Source: Acidimicrobiales bacterium
Lineage (GTDB): Bacteria > Actinomycetota > Acidimicrobiia > Acidimicrobiales > Aldehydirespiratoraceae
Length of the DNA stretch: 32,462 nucleotides
Assembly: GCA_022425325.1 (NCBI GenBank)
Contig: JAKMFW010000076.1
Location: 1-32,462 of the forward strand
Direction of reading: 5' to 3'
This document shows, piece after piece, positions 8,554 to 16,603 of this stretch (positions are counted from its first letter, which is position 1; the number at the start of each line of letters is the position of its first letter). Under the pieces are notes generated by a model. That model saw only the letters and a program-made list of their open reading frames with translations. It made no database searches and had not been told where the DNA came from. A program made the position numbers and the translations under genes.

Positions 8554-9255
8554 ATGGCAACGGGCCACGCTCGAAATCTCGCCGTCGAGCTCGACGAGCG
8601 GGCGGATTCGGCGACCCGTCGCGCCGAGCTTCGGCTCGTCGGCGAACGGGTCACGCCGATGGCTCTGGCGCGCGAGCAGACCCTTCCGGTGCTCGGCCCG
8701 CTTGTTCCGCTGTTCCCCGAAGGGGCGTTGCGGCGGGGGAGCATCGTCGGCATCCGGGGCTCGGGCGCCACGTCGCTGGCGATGGCCGTCGCCGCAGGCC
8801 CGTCGACCTCGGGAGCCTGGACGGCCGCCGTCGGCGACCCCGATCTCGGGCTGGCTGCGGTCGGCGAACTGGGGGTGGCTCTCGAACGCCTGTTGATCGT
8901 GCGGCCCGAGCCCGGCAACTGGTCCTCGGCACTCGCCGCACTCGTCGGTGCCGTCGACGTCGTCATCGCCGCCCCCCGGCACCGCATCAGCGACACCGAT
9001 GCCCGGCGCATGGCGGCTCGTCTACGGGAACGGGGCTCGGTGCTGATCCATATCGGCGATCGTTGGCCGGTCGGTGCCGATGTGCAGCTCGACATCGCTA
9101 CCGGCGAATGGGAAGGGCTCGGCGACGGACATGGGGTGCTGCGGTCACGGCGCCTCGACATCCAGGGCGGCGGTCGAGGGTCGGCGTCGCGTCCCCGTCA
9201 GCTCGAAGTCCTCGTGCCTGGCCCCGGCGGGGCGGTGGCCGCACTCGCCGCGTGA
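8554..9255 (+). CDS. imuA': ImuA' mutasome accessory protein (RecA-like)
   Basis: This 233-aa RecA-fold accessory protein acts in the ImuA'-ImuB-DnaE2 translesion-synthesis mutasome, which is responsible for damage-induced mutagenesis. The identification rests on its length, the PLFPEGALRRGSIVGIRG block leading into the RecA-like core, and above all its position: an SOS box directly upstream and imuB overlapping downstream. The P-loop-like segment GIRGSGATS lacks the Walker A lysine (Ala in its place), so canonical ATP hydrolysis is doubtful. I start at the ATG at 8554, because the alternative ATG at 8536 lies in the LexA box and upstream of the likely -10. The stop overlaps the imuB GTG by 4 bp (GTGA). 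Confidence 0.85.
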   Translation: MATGHARNLAVELDERADSATRRAELRLVGERVTPMALAREQTLPVLGPLVPLFPEGALRRGSIVGIRGSGATSLAMAVAAGPSTSGAWTAAVGDPDLGLAAVGELGVALERLLIVRPEPGNWSSALAALVGAVDVVIAAPRHRISDTDARRMAARLRERGSVLIHIGDRWPVGADVQLDIATGEWEGLGDGHGVLRSRRLDIQGGGRGSASRPRQLEVLVPGPGGAVAALAA

Positions 9256-10808
9256 GCGCGCCGGTCCGCACCCTCGTCGCCTGGTGTCCCGACTGGCCCG
9301 TCGTCGCCACCGGTGTCGATCTCGCCGAGCCGGTGGCGGTCGTGTACGCCAACCGCATCGTGGCGGCCTCGCCCGGTGCTCGGGCCCAGGGGGTCGCCCG
9401 GGGCATGCGACGCCGTGCCGCCCAGGGTCGGTGCGCCACGCTTGCCCTCCACGAACGTGACGAGGCTCGTGAAGCCCGACTATTCGAACCGGTCGTCGCT
9501 GCACTCGACGACATCACCCCACGGGTCGAAGTCATCCGGCCCGGCACGTGTGCGCTCGTGATGCGGGGGCCATCGCGCTATTTCGGCGGCGACGCCGCCG
9601 TCGCCGACCTCGTCCACGAACGACTCGCCGAGGTCGTCGCCGAACGCACCGACGTTCGGGTCGGTGTGGCCGACGGCCCCTTCGCCGCCGAACTCGCTGC
9701 CCGCGCAGCCAATCCCACCCGTCTCGTCCCGAGTGGCGAGGTCGCCGGGTTTCTCGCTCCGATGAAGGTCGACGTCCTCGAACGCCCAGAGCTGGTCGAC
9801 GTGCTTCGCCGTCTCGGGGTGCGCACGCTCGGAGCGTTCGCCGACCTGCCGGCGTCCGACGTCCTCGCTCGTTTCGGCTCCGACGGTCTCGGCGCCCATC
9901 GCCTTGCGTGCGGGCTCGACGAGCGCCCACCCGACGCCCGCCGACCGCCGGTCGACTGGACCGTGTCGGACGAGATCGATCCGCCGGCCGACCGGGTCGA
10001 CCGGGTGGCGTTCCTCGCCCGCACCCTCGCCGACGAACTTCATCGCCGACTCGGCCGCGACGGAGTCACCTGTGTGCGGGTCGGCATCGAGGCCGAGACC
10101 GAACACGGCGAGCAGCTACTCCGCTTCTGGCGCCACGAGGGGACGCTGTCCGACGCCGCCGTCGCCGATCGGGTGCGATGGCAGCTCGACGGCTGGCTCA
10201 ACGGGTCGGCCGCCAGCCGTCCGAGCGGTGGCATCACCCGGTTGGCGTTGATCCCTGACGAACTCATCGCCGCCAAGGGTCGCCAGCTCGGGTTCTGGGG
10301 CGGTGAGACCGAGGTCGACCAGCGGGCGATACGGGTCGCCGCTCGGTTACAGGGCCAGCTCGGCGCCGATGCCGTTCTCGTTCCTGAACGCGAAGGCGGC
10401 CGTCACCCCGACTCGCAGCTCCGACTGGTACCGGCCGCCACGGTCGAACTGACGGGTCGGTCACTCGACCCCGAACCTGACACCGCACCGTGGCCCGGTG
10501 TGCTGCCGGCGCCGTCACCCACCAGAGTCCTGGCCGCGCCGATCCCGATCGAGGTGCTCGACGAGCGCAACCGCGCCGTCGTCGTCACCGGACGCGGGTT
10601 GCTGTCGGCATCGCCATTCGTGCTCGCCGCTCGTGGCAAACGGATCGAGGTGCGGCACTGGGCTGGGCCGTGGCCGATCGACGAACGCTGGTGGGATCCC
10701 GAGGCCCATACCCGTCAGGCTCGTCTCCAGGTGGTCACCGTCGACGGTCGGGCGCACCTCATCGCCCTCGCCGATGGGGCGTGGGCGATCACTGCCCAGT
10801 GGGATTAG
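9252..10808 (+). CDS. imuB: ImuB, catalytically inactive Y-family polymerase homologue
   Basis: This 518-aa Y-family DNA polymerase relative acts as the mutasome hub linking DnaE2 to the beta clamp. The N-terminus RTLVAWCPDWPVVA is characteristic of ImuB and replaces the DxD strand of active Y polymerases. The palm/finger region (residues about 25-170), a helix-hairpin-helix thumb (LGVRTLGAFADLP, 188-200) and a little-finger region follow. QLGFWG at 345-350 matches the clamp-binding motif position of mycobacterial ImuB (QLPLWG). Translation starts with GTG at 9252 inside the imuA' stop, so the pair is coupled and under the SOS box at 8529. The frame stays open upstream of 9252, but that part only shadows imuA'. 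Confidence 0.92.
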   Translation: MSAPVRTLVAWCPDWPVVATGVDLAEPVAVVYANRIVAASPGARAQGVARGMRRRAAQGRCATLALHERDEAREARLFEPVVAALDDITPRVEVIRPGTCALVMRGPSRYFGGDAAVADLVHERLAEVVAERTDVRVGVADGPFAAELAARAANPTRLVPSGEVAGFLAPMKVDVLERPELVDVLRRLGVRTLGAFADLPASDVLARFGSDGLGAHRLACGLDERPPDARRPPVDWTVSDEIDPPADRVDRVAFLARTLADELHRRLGRDGVTCVRVGIEAETEHGEQLLRFWRHEGTLSDAAVADRVRWQLDGWLNGSAASRPSGGITRLALIPDELIAAKGRQLGFWGGETEVDQRAIRVAARLQGQLGADAVLVPEREGGRHPDSQLRLVPAATVELTGRSLDPEPDTAPWPGVLPAPSPTRVLAAPIPIEVLDERNRAVVVTGRGLLSASPFVLAARGKRIEVRHWAGPWPIDERWWDPEAHTRQARLQVVTVDGRAHLIALADGAWAITAQWD

Positions 10809-10914
10809 GCGGTCTCCTCGCCTGCTCGTCGAGGACGTTCCGGATGTCGTCGAAGCGAGCCGTGGTGACGGAGATCATCTTGGTCAATCCGACAGCCTGA
10901 TCGCTATCGGTCAT
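10789..10914 (-). CDS. Possible 41-aa protein antisense to the imuB 3' end
   Basis: The imuB-membrane protein gap holds a minus-strand frame starting at the ATG at 10914 and encoding MTDSDQAVGL...PPNPTGQ (41 aa). Codons are GC-ended, with an acidic/amphipathic middle (TTARFDDIRNVLDEQARR). It overlaps the last 20 bp of imuB tail-to-tail. No convincing ribosome site or TANNNT promoter precedes it. It is the only coding-like content in that 138-bp gap. It may be chance. Confidence 0.3.
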   Translation of the reverse strand: MTDSDQAVGLTKMISVTTARFDDIRNVLDEQARRPPNPTGQ

Positions 10915-10946
10915 GATGGGCGTGTGCAGCGTGAACGCGAAACCTC

Positions 10947-12119
10947 GTGACCGCCATGACCGAACGTGACCGGTGTGAGCGGTGGTTCGTCCGACGCGGC
11001 CTCCCTCACCTGATCGACGATTACACCGCCACCGACGACATCTTCACTCGCATGGCACCGTTCCTCGCTGGCGTTGTCTTCCTCGAGTTCTTCCTCGCCT
11101 TCGGTGACCGGTGGACGGGCTGGTCTCAGGCGGTCGCCTTCCTCGGAGGCATCGCTGTGCTCGTCGGTGGTGTGGTGCTCGTGAACCGCATCCGGGGCCG
11201 TCGCTCGTTCCAGCTGCCCGATGACATCGGCGTGTGGGAACTCGCCCTCTATGTGGTGTTGCCGATCGTGCCGACGGTCATCGGCTCGCAGGGGAGTGCC
11301 GCAGACAACGCGATCTCGGTCGTGGCGTTCAACCTCGTGCTGTTGGTGGTCGGCTATGTCGTCACGTCATGGGCGCTGATCCCGATGATGCGCTGGTCGT
11401 TCGGGCAGGTCCGGCGCCAGGTCACCGATGTCGCAAACCTGGCGATGAAGTCGCTGCCGACCTTGCTCATCTTCTCTGCCTTCATCTTCATCAACGCCGA
11501 GATGTGGCAGGTCGCGAACGACTTCACCCTGCCGTTGTTCGGCATGGTCATGCTGCTCCTTGTGGGGATCGGCGGCATTTTCATCTTCGTGTCGGTTCGG
11601 CGTCTCACTGTCGATCTCGCCCGTTTCTCGGCGTGGGGTGATGTCCGTCCCCGATGTGCGAACACGCCGGTCGAGGAGATCATCCCCGCCGACGATGAGC
11701 CGGCCCCGGACACTCCGCCGCTGGTGCGCCGAGCCGAATGGAACGTCAATCTGCTGCTGTTCGTCGCCCAGGGAATCCAGGTTCTGCTGGTGTCGCTCGT
11801 GATCACGACGTTCTACGTGGTCTTCGGGTTGTTGACCGTTCGCGAGGAAACGCTGCTGCAGTGGACCACCGTCGGCGAATTGACCTACGAGCGAGATTGG
11901 GCGGTCGATATTGCGATCTTCGGTACCGACCTGATCTTCACCCGCCAGTTGTTGCTCGTCGCGCTCTTCATCGGGATGTTCTCGGGCCTGAACTTCGCAG
12001 TCCAGGTGATCACCGATGACACCTACCGCGAGGAGTTCATCGCCGATATGACTGCCGAGGTGCGTGACGCCCTCGCCGTCCGCGCCGTGTACCACCGCCG
12101 CCTGGTCGCAACGACCTGA
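10947..12119 (+). CDS. Multi-pass membrane protein of unknown function
   Basis: This 390-aa protein has about eight hydrophobic segments (roughly residues 36-52, 60-80, 97-112, 120-148, 168-185, 195-212, 272-296 and 330-350). A cytosolic-looking acidic loop lies at about 240-262 (EEIIPADDEPAPDTPP), and the N-terminus is charged (TERDRCERWFVRRGLPHLIDDY). No catalytic or transport motif is recognisable. It is inserted between imuB and dnaE2, on the same strand, with 138 bp before it and 58 bp after it. The GTG at 10947 or the ATG at 10956 could start translation, and neither has a clear ribosome site. Whether it is SOS-induced by read-through from imuB cannot be told from sequence. Confidence 0.8.
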   Translation: MTAMTERDRCERWFVRRGLPHLIDDYTATDDIFTRMAPFLAGVVFLEFFLAFGDRWTGWSQAVAFLGGIAVLVGGVVLVNRIRGRRSFQLPDDIGVWELALYVVLPIVPTVIGSQGSAADNAISVVAFNLVLLVVGYVVTSWALIPMMRWSFGQVRRQVTDVANLAMKSLPTLLIFSAFIFINAEMWQVANDFTLPLFGMVMLLLVGIGGIFIFVSVRRLTVDLARFSAWGDVRPRCANTPVEEIIPADDEPAPDTPPLVRRAEWNVNLLLFVAQGIQVLLVSLVITTFYVVFGLLTVREETLLQWTTVGELTYERDWAVDIAIFGTDLIFTRQLLLVALFIGMFSGLNFAVQVITDDTYREEFIADMTAEVRDALAVRAVYHRRLVATT

Positions 12120-12143
12120 ACGAAGGCGACAGTCGGGCCCCTT

Positions 12144-12169
12144 GTTAGGCGAACATATGTTCGCCTAAC
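12144..12169. promoter_or_regulatory. 26-bp perfect palindrome containing the dnaE2 LexA box
   Basis: The core CGAACATATGTTCG (12150-12163) is identical to the imuA' box. Here the symmetry extends six more bases on each side (GTTAGG...CCTAAC), giving a perfect 26-bp palindrome. The right arm merges into the proposed -10 (TAACGT, 12166-12171). It ends 8 bp before the dnaE2 ATG and could also form a hairpin at the 3' end of the upstream transcript. Confidence 0.93.
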
Positions 12170-12171
12170 GT
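12166..12171 (+). promoter_or_regulatory. Candidate -10 of dnaE2
   Basis: TAACGT ends 6 nt before the ATG at 12178 and overlaps the end of the LexA palindrome. This is the same arrangement as at imuA' and predicts a leaderless, LexA-repressed mRNA. Confidence 0.5.
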
Positions 12172-12177
12172 GCCCGG

Positions 12178-15100
12178 ATGGGTTTCAACAATCCCGACAT
12201 CTCGTGGGGCGAACTCGAACGCCGCTTGTCCGGCCGCCCCCACGACGGACGCCTCGTCGATCCGCTTGCCGGCGACGGCAGTGACAGCCCGGCCTGGTCG
12301 CGCAAACGGGCGCCCTACGTCGCCCCCGACACCGCACTTCGCGCCGGGCGAGTGCCCTACGCCGAACTGCACTGCCACTCGAACTTCTCGTTCCTCGACG
12401 GGGCGTCACACCCCGAGGAGTTGGCCGAAGAGGCCGCCCGGCTCGGTCTGGAGGCCCTTGCCCTCACCGACCACAACGGCTTCTACGGCGTGGTGCGGTT
12501 CGCCGAGGCGGCCAGAGCGGTCGATCTACCCACGATCTTCGGAGCCGAACTCACCCTGGCCGAGCCGGGTCGTGCGCTCAAGCGTCCCGGTCCGGCCGAC
12601 CCTGCCGGGCGTCACCTCGTCATCCTCGCCCGCAATCCCCGCGGTTACGCCCTGCTCGGTCGCGCGATCAGCGAAGGCCAACTGGCAGGGGAGAAGGGGG
12701 CGCCCCGGATCCCGTACGAACGCCTTGTCGAACTCGGCGGGCAGGGCACTGGCGATCACTGGGCGGTGCTCACCGCCTGCCGCAAGGGCCCGGTGCCGGC
12801 TGCGCTCATGACTGATGGGCCGGTGGCTGCCCGGCATGAACTTGCGCGCATGGCGAGCGACTTCGGGCAGTCCAACGTGTTCGTCGAACTGTGGGACCAC
12901 GGCCTGCCGATGGACTCGGTACGCAACGACGCCATGGCCGAACTGGCGGCACAGGTCGGGGTCGACATCATCGCCACCGGCAACGTCCACCACCACTCGG
13001 TCGCCCGGAAGCGACTCGCGTCGGCGATGGCGGCGGTTCGGGCCCGTCGCAGCCTCGACGAGATCGACGGTTGGCTGCCGCCCGCCGGCATGCACTTGCG
13101 TTCGGGGGAGGAACAGGCATTCCGGTTCCGGCGCTACCCGGGTGTGGTGCAGCGGGCATACGAGCTCGGGATGGACTGTGCGTTCGACTTCTCCCTGGTC
13201 GCTCCGAACCTGCCGCCATACCCGTGTCCCGGCGGCCTCGATGAGATGGGGTACCTCCGTCGGCTGGTCGAAGAGGGCGGTACCCGTCGCTATGGGCCCC
13301 GCAGCGCTGAACGGGTCGAGGGAGCCTGGGCACAACTCGACCGTGAACTCGACCTCATCAACGAACTCGGTTTTCCCGGGTATTTCCTTGTCGTGTGGGA
13401 CATCGTCGACTTCTGCCGGCGGGCCGACATCCTCTGTCAGGGCCGGGGTTCGGCAGCGAACTCGGCGGTCTGTTTCGCCCTCGGCATCACCAACGCCGAC
13501 GCCGTGTCGCTCGGGCTGTTGTTCGAGCGGTTTCTCTCGCCCGAGCGTGATGGTCCCCCCGACATCGACATCGACATCGAGTCCGACCGTCGTGAGGAAG
13601 TCATCCAGTACGTCTACGACCGCCACGGCCGTCACCACACCGCCCAGGTCGCCAACGTCATCACCTATCGGTCGAAATCGGCGATTCGCGACATGGCCAA
13701 GGCGCTCGGGTACGCCCAAGGTCAACAAGATGCCTTCTCCACGCAGGTTGACCGGTGGCGCGATGTGCTGTCGGGAGCGATTGAGGACGACACCACCATC
13801 CCGCTTCCCGTGGTCGAGTTGGCGGCCGAGATCGAACACTTCCCTCGGCATCTCGGTATTCACTCCGGCGGCATGGTCATGTGTGACCGGCCGGTGATCG
13901 AGGTGTGCCCGGTCGAGTGGGGACGCATGGAAGACCGCAGCGTCCTGCAGTGGGACAAGGACGACTGTGCGGCTGCCGGCCTGGTGAAGTTCGACCTCCT
14001 CGGCCTCGGCATGTTGTCGGTGCTGCACTACGCCACCGATCTCATCGCCGAACACCACGGCGTCGAGGTCGATCTCGCCACACTGCCGCAAGAGTCGTGC
14101 GTCTACGACATGTTGCAGAAGGCCGACTCGATTGGCGTTTTCCAGATCGAGTCCCGAGCCCAGATGGCCACCCTTCCCCGGCTCAAACCCCGCACGTTCT
14201 ACGACCTCGTCGTCGAGGTGGCCTTGATCCGGCCAGGCCCGATCCAGGGCGGCTCGGTGCATCCCTACATCCGCCGTCGAAACGGTCTCGAACCCGTCAC
14301 CTACCTCCATCCGTTGCTCGAGAACGCGCTGGCCAAGACCCTCGGCGTGCCGCTCTTCCAGGAGCAGTTGATGCAGATCGCAATCGACGTCGCGAACTTC
14401 ACCCCGGCCGACGCCGACATGCTGCGTCAGGCAATGGGTTCCAAGCGCAGCCGCGAGCGCATGGATGATCTCAAGGCCCGCTTCTTCGACGGGATGCGGA
14501 CCAATGGCATCACCGACGACATCGGCGAGCAGATCTGGCTGAAACTCGCCGCCTTCTCCAACTACGGCTTCCCCGAGAGCCACTCGGTGTCGTTCTCCTA
14601 TCTCGTCTATGCGTCGTCGTGGATCAAGTACCACTATCCGGCGGCGTTCTGTGCTGCGCTGTTGAAGGCCCAGCCGATGGGGTTCTGGTCGCCGCACACG
14701 CTGGTCGGCGATGCCCGTCGCCACGGGGTGGTAGTGCGGACCCCCGACCTCAACCGTTCGGCTGCCACGGCCACGTTGGAGCCGTGTGAGGGCAGCACCG
14801 GTTCGGTGAGCGTGCGGCTGGGGTTCGACTATGTGCGCGGTATCGGCCGCGATCTGGCCGAGGAGATCGACGCCGGCCGCCCGTTCGCCTCGGTCGAGGA
14901 TCTCCGCCGCCGGGTGCCGTCGTTGTCGCTCGCTCATCTCGAGGCGCTCGCCACCGCCGGAGCATTCGGGTGCTTCGGCATCGACCGTCGCTCAGCGCTG
15001 TGGGCAGCCGGAGCGATGTCGCAGACCTCGGCCGACCGTCTTCCGGGCATCGTCACCGGCGTCGAGGCGCCCACGCTGCCGGGCATGTCGCCCCAGGAGT

Positions 15101-15498
15101 TGTCACACGCCGACCTGTGGGCCACCGGCGTCGCCCCCGACGGCCATCCCACCTCGTTCATCCGAGGCGATCTCACCGAGCGGGGTGTGGTCACCGCCAC
15201 CGACCTGGCCGATGTGGCGTCAGGGGAGCGGGTGCTCGTCGGTGGGGTCGTCACCCATCGTCAGCGGCCAGCCACCGCCCAGGGCACGACCTTCCTCAAC
15301 CTCGAGGACGAGACCGGCCTGATCAACGTGGTTGTCTCCAAGGGCTGTTGGCAGCGTTACAGACAGATCGCCAAGGGGGCACCGGCACTGTTGATCCGAG
15401 GTCGGCTCGAGAAAGAAGAGGGCGTGATCAACATCGTCGCCGACAAACTCGAACCCCTACCGATTGGCGCTGCGCCGGCGTCACGTGACTTCCGCTGA
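12178..15498 (+). CDS. dnaE2: DnaE2 (ImuC) error-prone DNA polymerase III alpha
   Basis: This 1106-aa C-family polymerase performs damage-induced translesion synthesis with ImuA' and ImuB. The PHP domain is at about 60-330 (YAELHCHSNFSFLDGASHPE, LALTDHNGFYGVVRF). The polymerase active site PDIDIDIES is near residues 461-469, and a further conserved VKFDLLGLGML lies near 603. Then come the helix-hairpin-helix region (GFDYVRGIGRDLAEEI, SLAHLEALATAGAFGCFG) and a C-terminal OB fold (VLVGGVVTHRQRPATAQG, FLNLEDETGLINVVV). The short length and absence of a C-terminal clamp/tau-binding extension distinguish it from the replicative DnaE1. The ATG at 12178 lies 6 nt after TAACGT and just behind a LexA box. 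The promoter is its own, because the membrane protein gene separates it from imuB. Confidence 0.95.
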   Translation: MGFNNPDISWGELERRLSGRPHDGRLVDPLAGDGSDSPAWSRKRAPYVAPDTALRAGRVPYAELHCHSNFSFLDGASHPEELAEEAARLGLEALALTDHNGFYGVVRFAEAARAVDLPTIFGAELTLAEPGRALKRPGPADPAGRHLVILARNPRGYALLGRAISEGQLAGEKGAPRIPYERLVELGGQGTGDHWAVLTACRKGPVPAALMTDGPVAARHELARMASDFGQSNVFVELWDHGLPMDSVRNDAMAELAAQVGVDIIATGNVHHHSVARKRLASAMAAVRARRSLDEIDGWLPPAGMHLRSGEEQAFRFRRYPGVVQRAYELGMDCAFDFSLVAPNLPPYPCPGGLDEMGYLRRLVEEGGTRRYGPRSAERVEGAWAQLDRELDLINELGFPGYFLVVWDIVDFCRRADILCQGRGSAANSAVCFALGITNADAVSLGLLFERFLSPERDGPPDIDIDIESDRREEVIQYVYDRHGRHHTAQVANVITYRSKSAIRDMAKALGYAQGQQDAFSTQVDRWRDVLSGAIEDDTTIPLPVVELAAEIEHFPRHLGIHSGGMVMCDRPVIEVCPVEWGRMEDRSVLQWDKDDCAAAGLVKFDLLGLGMLSVLHYATDLIAEHHGVEVDLATLPQESCVYDMLQKADSIGVFQIESRAQMATLPRLKPRTFYDLVVEVALIRPGPIQGGSVHPYIRRRNGLEPVTYLHPLLENALAKTLGVPLFQEQLMQIAIDVANFTPADADMLRQAMGSKRSRERMDDLKARFFDGMRTNGITDDIGEQIWLKLAAFSNYGFPESHSVSFSYLVYASSWIKYHYPAAFCAALLKAQPMGFWSPHTLVGDARRHGVVVRTPDLNRSAATATLEPCEGSTGSVSVRLGFDYVRGIGRDLAEEIDAGRPFASVEDLRRRVPSLSLAHLEALATAGAFGCFGIDRRSALWAAGAMSQTSADRLPGIVTGVEAPTLPGMSPQELSHADLWATGVAPDGHPTSFIRGDLTERGVVTATDLADVASGERVLVGGVVTHRQRPATAQGTTFLNLEDETGLINVVVSKGCWQRYRQIAKGAPALLIRGRLEKEEGVINIVADKLEPLPIGAAPASRDFR

Positions 15499-15580
15499 GC
15501 ACAGCGGCTCATCGCCTCGGCCTTGGCCTCGGCCATCATGCGGCGCGGCGACATGCTCGCCGGGCCTGGGTTCGGTGACC

Positions 15581-15586
15581 TACGGT
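15581..15586 (+). promoter_or_regulatory. Candidate -10 of the nitronate monooxygenase-like gene
   Basis: TACGGT lies 27 nt before the TTG start. This predicts a short leader that includes the GAGGAGG ribosome site at 15602-15608. Confidence 0.35.
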
Positions 15587-15601
15587 CGGGCTCCTGCGCT
15601 C

Positions 15602-15608
15602 GAGGAGG
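15602..15608 (+). promoter_or_regulatory. Strong Shine-Dalgarno deciding a TTG start
   Basis: GAGGAGG sits 5 nt before the TTG at 15614. It is among the few strong ribosome sites in the window and is the reason for choosing TTG over upstream codons that lack one. Confidence 0.7.
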
Positions 15609-15613
15609 CCACG

Positions 15614-16561
15614 TTGAAGACCCGAATCACCAAGATGCTCGGCATCGAGATCCCGATCGTGCAGGCGCCGATGGGGTGGATCGCTCGAAGTCCGCTCGCG
15701 TCGGCTGTCTCCAATGCCGGTGGGCTCGGAATCATCGAGACCTCCTCGGGTGATCTCGACGCCATCAAGGGCGAGATCGCCGCGATGCGCACACTCACCG
15801 ACAAACCGTTCGGTGTGAATCTCGCCCAGATGTTCATTCGCGACCTGCCCGGCATGGTCGACTTCGTCATCAAGAACGAGATCTCGTTCGTGACGACCTC
15901 AGCCGGCGACCCGTCAGCACTCGCACCGCAGCTGAAGGACCTAGGCATCACGGTGTTCCACGTCGTTCCGACGCTCCGGGGCGCCGAGAAGGCAATCGCC
16001 GCAGGGGTCGACGGTTTGGTTGTCGAAGGTGCGGAAGGCGGAGGGTTCAAGAATGCCGACGGTGCATCAACCCTCGTGCTGGTGCCCGAGATCGCCAAGC
16101 GTTTCGACGTGCCGATCATCGCCGCAGGCGGCATTGTCGACGGCCCCTCGATGGCGGCAGCTCTGGCCATGGGGGCCGACGGCGTCCAGATGGGCACCCG
16201 CATGGTGGCGTCCGCCGAGTCGCCGATCCACGACAACTGGAAACAGTCGATCGTGAACGGATCCGAGGCCGACACGGTCATGGTCAACCGTCATCACCGA
16301 CCGGCGATGCGGGTCTTCGCCTCGGACAAGGCCAAGGCGCTTGAGGCGGCGAACGAGCCAGCCGCCCTCGACATCGACGCCATGATGGGCACCTACTTCG
16401 GCGGTGACATGGAGAGCGGCTTCGCGATGAGCGGCCAGGTCCAGGGCCGGATCGATACCATCCGCCCGGTCGCCGATGTGCTCCGCGAGGCATGGGACGA
16501 CTGTCAGTCGGTGTTGCGGACGCTCGGCACAGCCGCCGCCGAGGGTTCAATCTCCGCGTAA
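15614..16561 (+). CDS. Nitronate monooxygenase / 2-nitropropane dioxygenase family flavoprotein
   Basis: This 315-aa FMN-binding TIM-barrel protein of the NMO/NPD family oxidises nitronates or related substrates; relatives also include enoyl reductase-like enzymes. Blocks seen are PIVQAPMGWIA near the N-terminus, SNAGGLGIIE, a central GVDGLVVEGAEGGG, DVPIIAAGGIVDG and ALAMGADGVQMGTRM (FMN-phosphate site). The start is TTG at 15614, supported by GAGGAGG 5 nt upstream and by the N-terminus KTRITKMLGIEIPIVQAP, normal for the family. It follows dnaE2 after 115 bp and stands alone as a transcription unit. The substrate is not determined; many actinobacterial paralogues act on lipid-related compounds. 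Confidence 0.85.
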   Translation: MKTRITKMLGIEIPIVQAPMGWIARSPLASAVSNAGGLGIIETSSGDLDAIKGEIAAMRTLTDKPFGVNLAQMFIRDLPGMVDFVIKNEISFVTTSAGDPSALAPQLKDLGITVFHVVPTLRGAEKAIAAGVDGLVVEGAEGGGFKNADGASTLVLVPEIAKRFDVPIIAAGGIVDGPSMAAALAMGADGVQMGTRMVASAESPIHDNWKQSIVNGSEADTVMVNRHHRPAMRVFASDKAKALEAANEPAALDIDAMMGTYFGGDMESGFAMSGQVQGRIDTIRPVADVLREAWDDCQSVLRTLGTAAAEGSISA

Positions 16562-16582
16562 CGCTGTCGCGCGAACCCGCCG

Positions 16583-16603
16583 GGGCGCCATGCCATGGCG
16601 CCC
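16583..16603. terminator. 21-bp palindrome after the NMO-like gene
   Basis: GGGCGCCATG-C-CATGGCGCCC is perfectly symmetrical. As RNA it gives a 7-bp GC stem with a 7-nt loop, 21 nt after the NMO stop. There is no T tract. It contains the ATG at 16595 proposed for the next gene, so it may instead control that start or be an operator. Confidence 0.4.

Noticed and set aside
8277-9161. 294-codon minus-strand frame crossing the imuA' region
   Set aside because: It runs antisense to imuA' and through the SOS box; its residues are Arg/Ser-rich with no domain. The real minus-strand gene here is the one with the in-frame UGA.
8487-9251. N-terminal extension of imuB of about 255 residues
   Set aside because: It is the shadow of imuA' in another frame (Arg-rich, no motif). 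ImuB homologues begin near the GTG at 9252.
12526-14937. 803-codon open frame on the minus strand
   Set aside because: It lies entirely antisense to dnaE2, which has complete catalytic motifs. High GC at third positions keeps such mirror frames open. No domain is recognisable in it.
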